Source of the DNA: Bacilli bacterium
GTDB lineage: Bacteria > Bacillota_I > Bacilli_A > RF39 > UBA660
Assembly: GCA_017411235.1 (NCBI GenBank)
Contig: JAFPMR010000091.1
Coordinates: forward strand, 1 to 8,135
Reading direction: 5' to 3'
Length of the DNA: 8,135 nucleotides
This document shows, piece by piece, positions 5,354-8,135 of this stretch. Position numbers and translations under genes: made by a program. The notes below the pieces were generated by a model. The model searched no databases and was not told the origin of the DNA. It was given only the letters and a program-made list of their open reading frames with translations. Position 1 is the first letter of the stretch, and the number at the start of each line of letters is the position of its first letter.

Positions 5354-5437
5354 TTAATAACAAATTGTTAAAAAGATATTGACCGAGTAATATTTAAATG
5401 TTATATTATAATTGTTAATAACACAATGTTAATAACA
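5354..5437. repeat. Operator-like palindromes flanking the promoter of the AAA+ operon
   Basis: The word TTAATAACA occurs three times (5354-5362, 5415-5423, 5429-5437), each time within a palindrome. The left site is TAACAAATTGTTA (5358-5370). The two right sites are identical copies of TGTTAATAACA (5413-5423 and 5427-5437), 14 bp apart. One palindrome lies upstream of the -35, and two lie at and just after the predicted transcription start. That arrangement suits repression by a dimeric regulator, possibly with DNA looping. No regulator gene is seen in the window. Confidence 0.65.
5379..5407 (+). promoter_or_regulatory. Promoter of the GAT-like/AAA+ and vWA-like operon
   Basis: TTGACC (5379-5384) is followed after 17 bp by TATATT (5402-5407), with TG at the extended -10 position (TGTTATATT). 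It is the only promoter in the window with both a good -35 and an extended -10. Transcription should start near 5414, inside the first of two tandem palindromes, giving a leader of about 44 nt. Confidence 0.65.
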
Positions 5438-5457
5438 TATAGAGGGAGATGGTTCAT

Positions 5458-7188
5458 ATGGCATACAACAATAGAGCCGGCAAGTACTTTGTAGCATACA
5501 AAGGAAATGATTTATCAAGAAGCTTAATTAGAGAAAGCTTAGAAAGGAAAAATAGATCCGAAGACTTTGAAGTAAAAATTACAGGTGATGGAGACTTCGT
5601 CTTTGCCAAGATAGTTTCAAATTCATATCAGAGCGATCGTGACCCGATATCAGATGGTAGGGGAAACACAGCAGTTAGTGGATACGTTCAAGATGAACTT
5701 GGAAGAGCGATTAGAAACTTCTCACTGGACATAAGTGATGAAGATAGATACCATACAATCTTCTTAGAATTATTTAGACGTTATGGTCTAAATATGTTTA
5801 GACAACTAGAAAATCTTCATTACTGTACAGTTATCCATGATGACAATGGAGAGTTAACTGCAGCAGTCACAACTCCAAATAACCAGTTCACACATTTATA
5901 TTATGGATATACAAGTCCAAATAATGAAATAGTTTACTCTAACTGTGAAGATATTCTTAAAAGTCTATGCCACGATGTAAAAGAAATGCCAGAAAATGCC
6001 TACATGAAATATGGAAGAATCTATAATTTCGATGGGACAGAATTAAATAATAATGAACAACTAATAAAGAATACAAGGGAGAATGCAGATTCATTAATCT
6101 TAGGACTAAACAAATTATTAGTTCAAGTAACAAGTGAAGCTGTAAGAGATAAAATAGAACAAAATATTGAAGACTATCTAAGTAGTGATGATCCAAAAAA
6201 GAGAATCCTAGATTACATAGTTAAAGAATTAGATGCAGAAACACAAAGACAAATCTTAGAAGTAATTAAAAAATCTATTGAAGATCATAATCTAGAACAA
6301 ACAATAGATGAAGAATTACATACTAAGTTTGAAGAAAAACTAGATGAGTATACAAATAAAATCCAATTACCAATAGTTCATATAATCAAACTAAAAGATA
6401 CTGTATTAGGTCAAACATCTGGTGGTTTCTACCACGAGAAGTTTGATGAAATACTATCACAAGTACAATTAGAAGAACCAGTTCTTCTAATTGGACCAGC
6501 AGGTAGTGGAAAAAACCATTGTGTTAAACAAGTAGCAGATGCTTTAGGACTTCATATGTACTATACAAACAATGCATCAAACGAATTCAAATTAACTGGA
6601 TTCATTGATGCTGGAGGTAACTATAGAGATACAGAATTCTATAAAGCCTTTAAAAATGGTGGCTTATTCTGTTTAGACGAATTAGATGCATCTGACCCAA
6701 CAGCATTAATTGTTATTAACTCAGCATTAGCTAACGGATATATGGCTTTCCCACACGAAACAATTGATAGACATAAAGACTTTAGAATTGTTGCAGCTGC
6801 AAATACATGGGGCAAAGGAGCAGACATGCAATACGTTGGAAGAAATGCCTTAGACGGAGCAACGCTAGATAGATTTGATAACATATATATGGACTATGAT
6901 AGAACCCTTGAAAGAAACTTATACCCTAATGAACAAGTACTAGAATTCATGTGGTCATTTAGAGATGCTGTAGACAAATCTAAAGTACATCACATTGTAT
7001 CTACTCGTGGAATTGGCAAAGTATACAAAAAAGATGTTAACAACTTCCCAGTAGAACAAACACTAAGAACAAATGTAGTTAGAAACTTAAGCCAAGACGA
7101 CTTAAACTCAATAATTGGTAATATGTCAAACATCAGTAGAGAAAATAAATATTTCGATGGTGTAAAAAGACTAAGGTTAACAAAATAA
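5458..7188 (+). CDS. GAT-II-like domain fused to MoxR/CobS-like AAA+ ATPase
   Basis: This encodes 576 residues, soluble, with no membrane segment. Residues about 9-193 follow the class-II glutamine amidotransferase strand pattern of asparagine synthetase. Examples are AVSGYVQDEL (72-81), DRYHTIFLELFRRYG (96-110), LYYGY (147-151), VYSNCEDILKSL (159-170) and KEMPENAYMKYGRIYNFDG (175-193). The N-terminal Cys nucleophile is absent and the usual oxyanion Asn is Ser74, so amidase activity is unlikely. A helical, coiled-coil-like linker spans about 195-305. The AAA+ module has Walker A GPAGSGKN (346-353), Walker B LFCLDELD (403-410; Asp407, Glu408), sensor-1 Asn449, a putative arginine finger Arg472 (TLDRF) and sensor-2 Arg517 (STRG). 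It resembles phage and plasmid CobS-like ATPases. The ATG at 5458 is preferred because GAGGGAG ends nine bases earlier, while the ATG at 5449 touches it. The next gene starts one base after the stop. The role is unknown, possibly remodelling of a partner protein. Confidence 0.8.
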   Translation: MAYNNRAGKYFVAYKGNDLSRSLIRESLERKNRSEDFEVKITGDGDFVFAKIVSNSYQSDRDPISDGRGNTAVSGYVQDELGRAIRNFSLDISDEDRYHTIFLELFRRYGLNMFRQLENLHYCTVIHDDNGELTAAVTTPNNQFTHLYYGYTSPNNEIVYSNCEDILKSLCHDVKEMPENAYMKYGRIYNFDGTELNNNEQLIKNTRENADSLILGLNKLLVQVTSEAVRDKIEQNIEDYLSSDDPKKRILDYIVKELDAETQRQILEVIKKSIEDHNLEQTIDEELHTKFEEKLDEYTNKIQLPIVHIIKLKDTVLGQTSGGFYHEKFDEILSQVQLEEPVLLIGPAGSGKNHCVKQVADALGLHMYYTNNASNEFKLTGFIDAGGNYRDTEFYKAFKNGGLFCLDELDASDPTALIVINSALANGYMAFPHETIDRHKDFRIVAAANTWGKGADMQYVGRNALDGATLDRFDNIYMDYDRTLERNLYPNEQVLEFMWSFRDAVDKSKVHHIVSTRGIGKVYKKDVNNFPVEQTLRTNVVRNLSQDDLNSIIGNMSNISRENKYFDGVKRLRLTK

Positions 7189-7189
7189 T

Positions 7190-8092
7190 ATGTATAGATA
7201 CTATGACAAAAACCGTTATAATGTAATGGAATATGACTTTGATTCCATAACAGAGTTTCTAGACTACATCGATAATACTCCAATAAGTAGAAACTTTAGA
7301 GGATGTACATTATCAAGTGAATCTGGTGACTACAGTTTCACTCAAACTCATTCATTAGAAGAAGCCAAAGAACTAATAAAATATGGTTACCATCAAGACT
7401 TTGAAAAACTAGTAGAATTAAAATGTTCTTTAGAAAAATATATAAAAATGACTAGAACCAAGGGAAAACAATATAACTATTATGTTGGTTATGCTCCTGA
7501 TGTTAAAGCTTATCTAGAAGGTAATCCATTATCTATGTTTAATAAAGAATACCCTAAAAGAAAACACATAGATATCTATTACAATTCAGCTATTCTAGGT
7601 CATGTATCTACAAGTGAAATCTTTAATAGAGGTGCCATAACATTATGCTTAGTAGAAATCTTAGAAAACATGGGATTTAGTGTCGACTTAAATGTCTTTA
7701 CAATGTCAGGAGAAGAAGACGGCCAAATCCACTATGCTAAATTTAACTTAAAAAAGAATAATGAAAGACTAAATATTCAAAAACTATACTTCCCATTATG
7801 TCATCCATCATTTCTTAGAAGATTAGTATTTAAACTAAGAGAAGAAACTCCAGACATATCAAGAGAGTGGATTAATAGTTATGGTAGAACATGTGATGAC
7901 TTTACAATAAGAAAGATAATTAATTTACAAGAGAATGATATAGTTATCTGTCAACCAGAAGAGATGGGAGTAGAAGGACATAACATAATAGATGATGCTA
8001 ATGCAATGTTTGATTACATTAATAGATTCAATTTAAAAGATGTAGAACTAGATCATATAGAAAGAGAAAAAACTTTAAGAAAAGTAAATTAA
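7190..8092 (+). CDS. Partner protein of the AAA+ ATPase, possibly a degenerate vWA fold
   Basis: This encodes 300 residues, soluble, and not a family I can name with certainty. Sequences of this type (SFTQTHSLEEAKELIKYG at 49-66, YVGYAPDVKAYLEGNP at 98-113) resemble uncharacterised proteins from phages and mobile elements. Residues about 125-172 run as strand (HIDIYYNSAI), helix (GAITLCLVEILENMG), strand (FSVDLNVFTM). This is the beginning of a von Willebrand A fold, but the DxSxS MIDAS motif is not there, only YNSAI. A conserved-looking acidic and Cys-containing C-terminal part follows (YGRTCDDF, 231-238). The gene starts one base after the stop of the AAA+ gene, with only a weak AAGG 13 bases upstream, so its translation is probably coupled. 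The tight pairing and the suggested fold point to a MoxR/vWA-type chaperone pair, which is inference. Confidence 0.7.
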   Translation: MYRYYDKNRYNVMEYDFDSITEFLDYIDNTPISRNFRGCTLSSESGDYSFTQTHSLEEAKELIKYGYHQDFEKLVELKCSLEKYIKMTRTKGKQYNYYVGYAPDVKAYLEGNPLSMFNKEYPKRKHIDIYYNSAILGHVSTSEIFNRGAITLCLVEILENMGFSVDLNVFTMSGEEDGQIHYAKFNLKKNNERLNIQKLYFPLCHPSFLRRLVFKLREETPDISREWINSYGRTCDDFTIRKIINLQENDIVICQPEEMGVEGHNIIDDANAMFDYINRFNLKDVELDHIEREKTLRKVN

Positions 8093-8120
8093 AAAAGGAA
8101 CTTAATAGTTCCTTTTTTTA
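8091..8120 (+). terminator. Terminator of the AAA+/vWA-like operon
   Basis: A 12-bp stem (8091-8102 with 8107-8118, core GGAACT/AGTTCC) with loop TAAT carries A6 on one side and T7 on the other. It starts at the stop codon of the second gene. The A/T flanks could make it work in both directions. Confidence 0.88.
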
Positions 8121-8135
8121 TTATAATCTTCTACC

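Noticed and set aside
5413..5437. CRISPR-like or tandem-repeat array
   Set aside because: Only two tandem units, with a 3-bp gap between palindromes, are present. There are no spacers of CRISPR length and no cas genes. Operator sites explain it better.
8121..8135. 3' end of a convergent minus-strand gene (Gly-Arg-Arg-Leu-stop)
   Set aside because: One minus-strand frame reads GRRL followed by TAA beside a possibly bidirectional terminator, which is plausible, but 15 bases cannot support a gene call.

Overview
The window is AT-rich, Gram-positive-type DNA. Genes start with GGAGG- or GGTGAT-class ribosome binding sites, terminators are compact hairpins, and there is a lipoprotein, a PrsW-type membrane protease and a FolD. 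Trp is encoded by TGG, and all eight complete genes stop with TAA or TAG. This fits an uncultured member of the Bacillota, perhaps one of the small-genome Bacilli lineages related to Mollicutes that live in animal guts. That placement rests on composition and gene content only.

Left half (1-3234, all on the minus strand). In the direction of transcription these are a PrsW-like intramembrane protease, a membrane-anchored thioredoxin-like protein (CGYC motif), folD, a small Cys-containing lipoprotein, and the 5' end of an ABC-F ATPase. They look like five separate transcription units packed end to end. Each gap holds the hairpin terminator of one gene followed within a few bases by the promoter of the next, usually an extended -10 (TGnTATAAT). 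The predicted leaders are only about 10-20 nt.

Middle (3235-5246). A nearly symmetrical pair of divergent extended -10 promoters separates the PrsW gene from a rightward two-gene operon. The operon encodes a membrane-anchored alpha/beta hydrolase and an inhibitory-type serpin with no signal peptide, and it ends at a strong terminator.

Right part (5247-8120). A roughly 210-bp intergenic region contrasts with the compact gaps elsewhere. It holds an unexplained two-helix hairpin, a cryptic promoter with an orphan Shine-Dalgarno sequence, and a strong promoter (TTGACC, 17 bp, TGTTATATT) flanked by three copies of a TTAATAACA-containing operator-like palindrome. This drives a two-gene operon. The first gene is a large protein that appears to fuse an N-terminal class-II glutamine-amidotransferase-like fold, lacking its catalytic Cys, to a MoxR/CobS-like AAA+ ATPase. 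The second is an unrecognised protein whose central segment looks like a von Willebrand factor A fold without a MIDAS metal site. The layout recalls the MoxR-type ATPase plus vWA pairs (CobS/CobT, NorQ/NorD, RavA/ViaA). This regulated pair is the best candidate in the window for an undescribed system.
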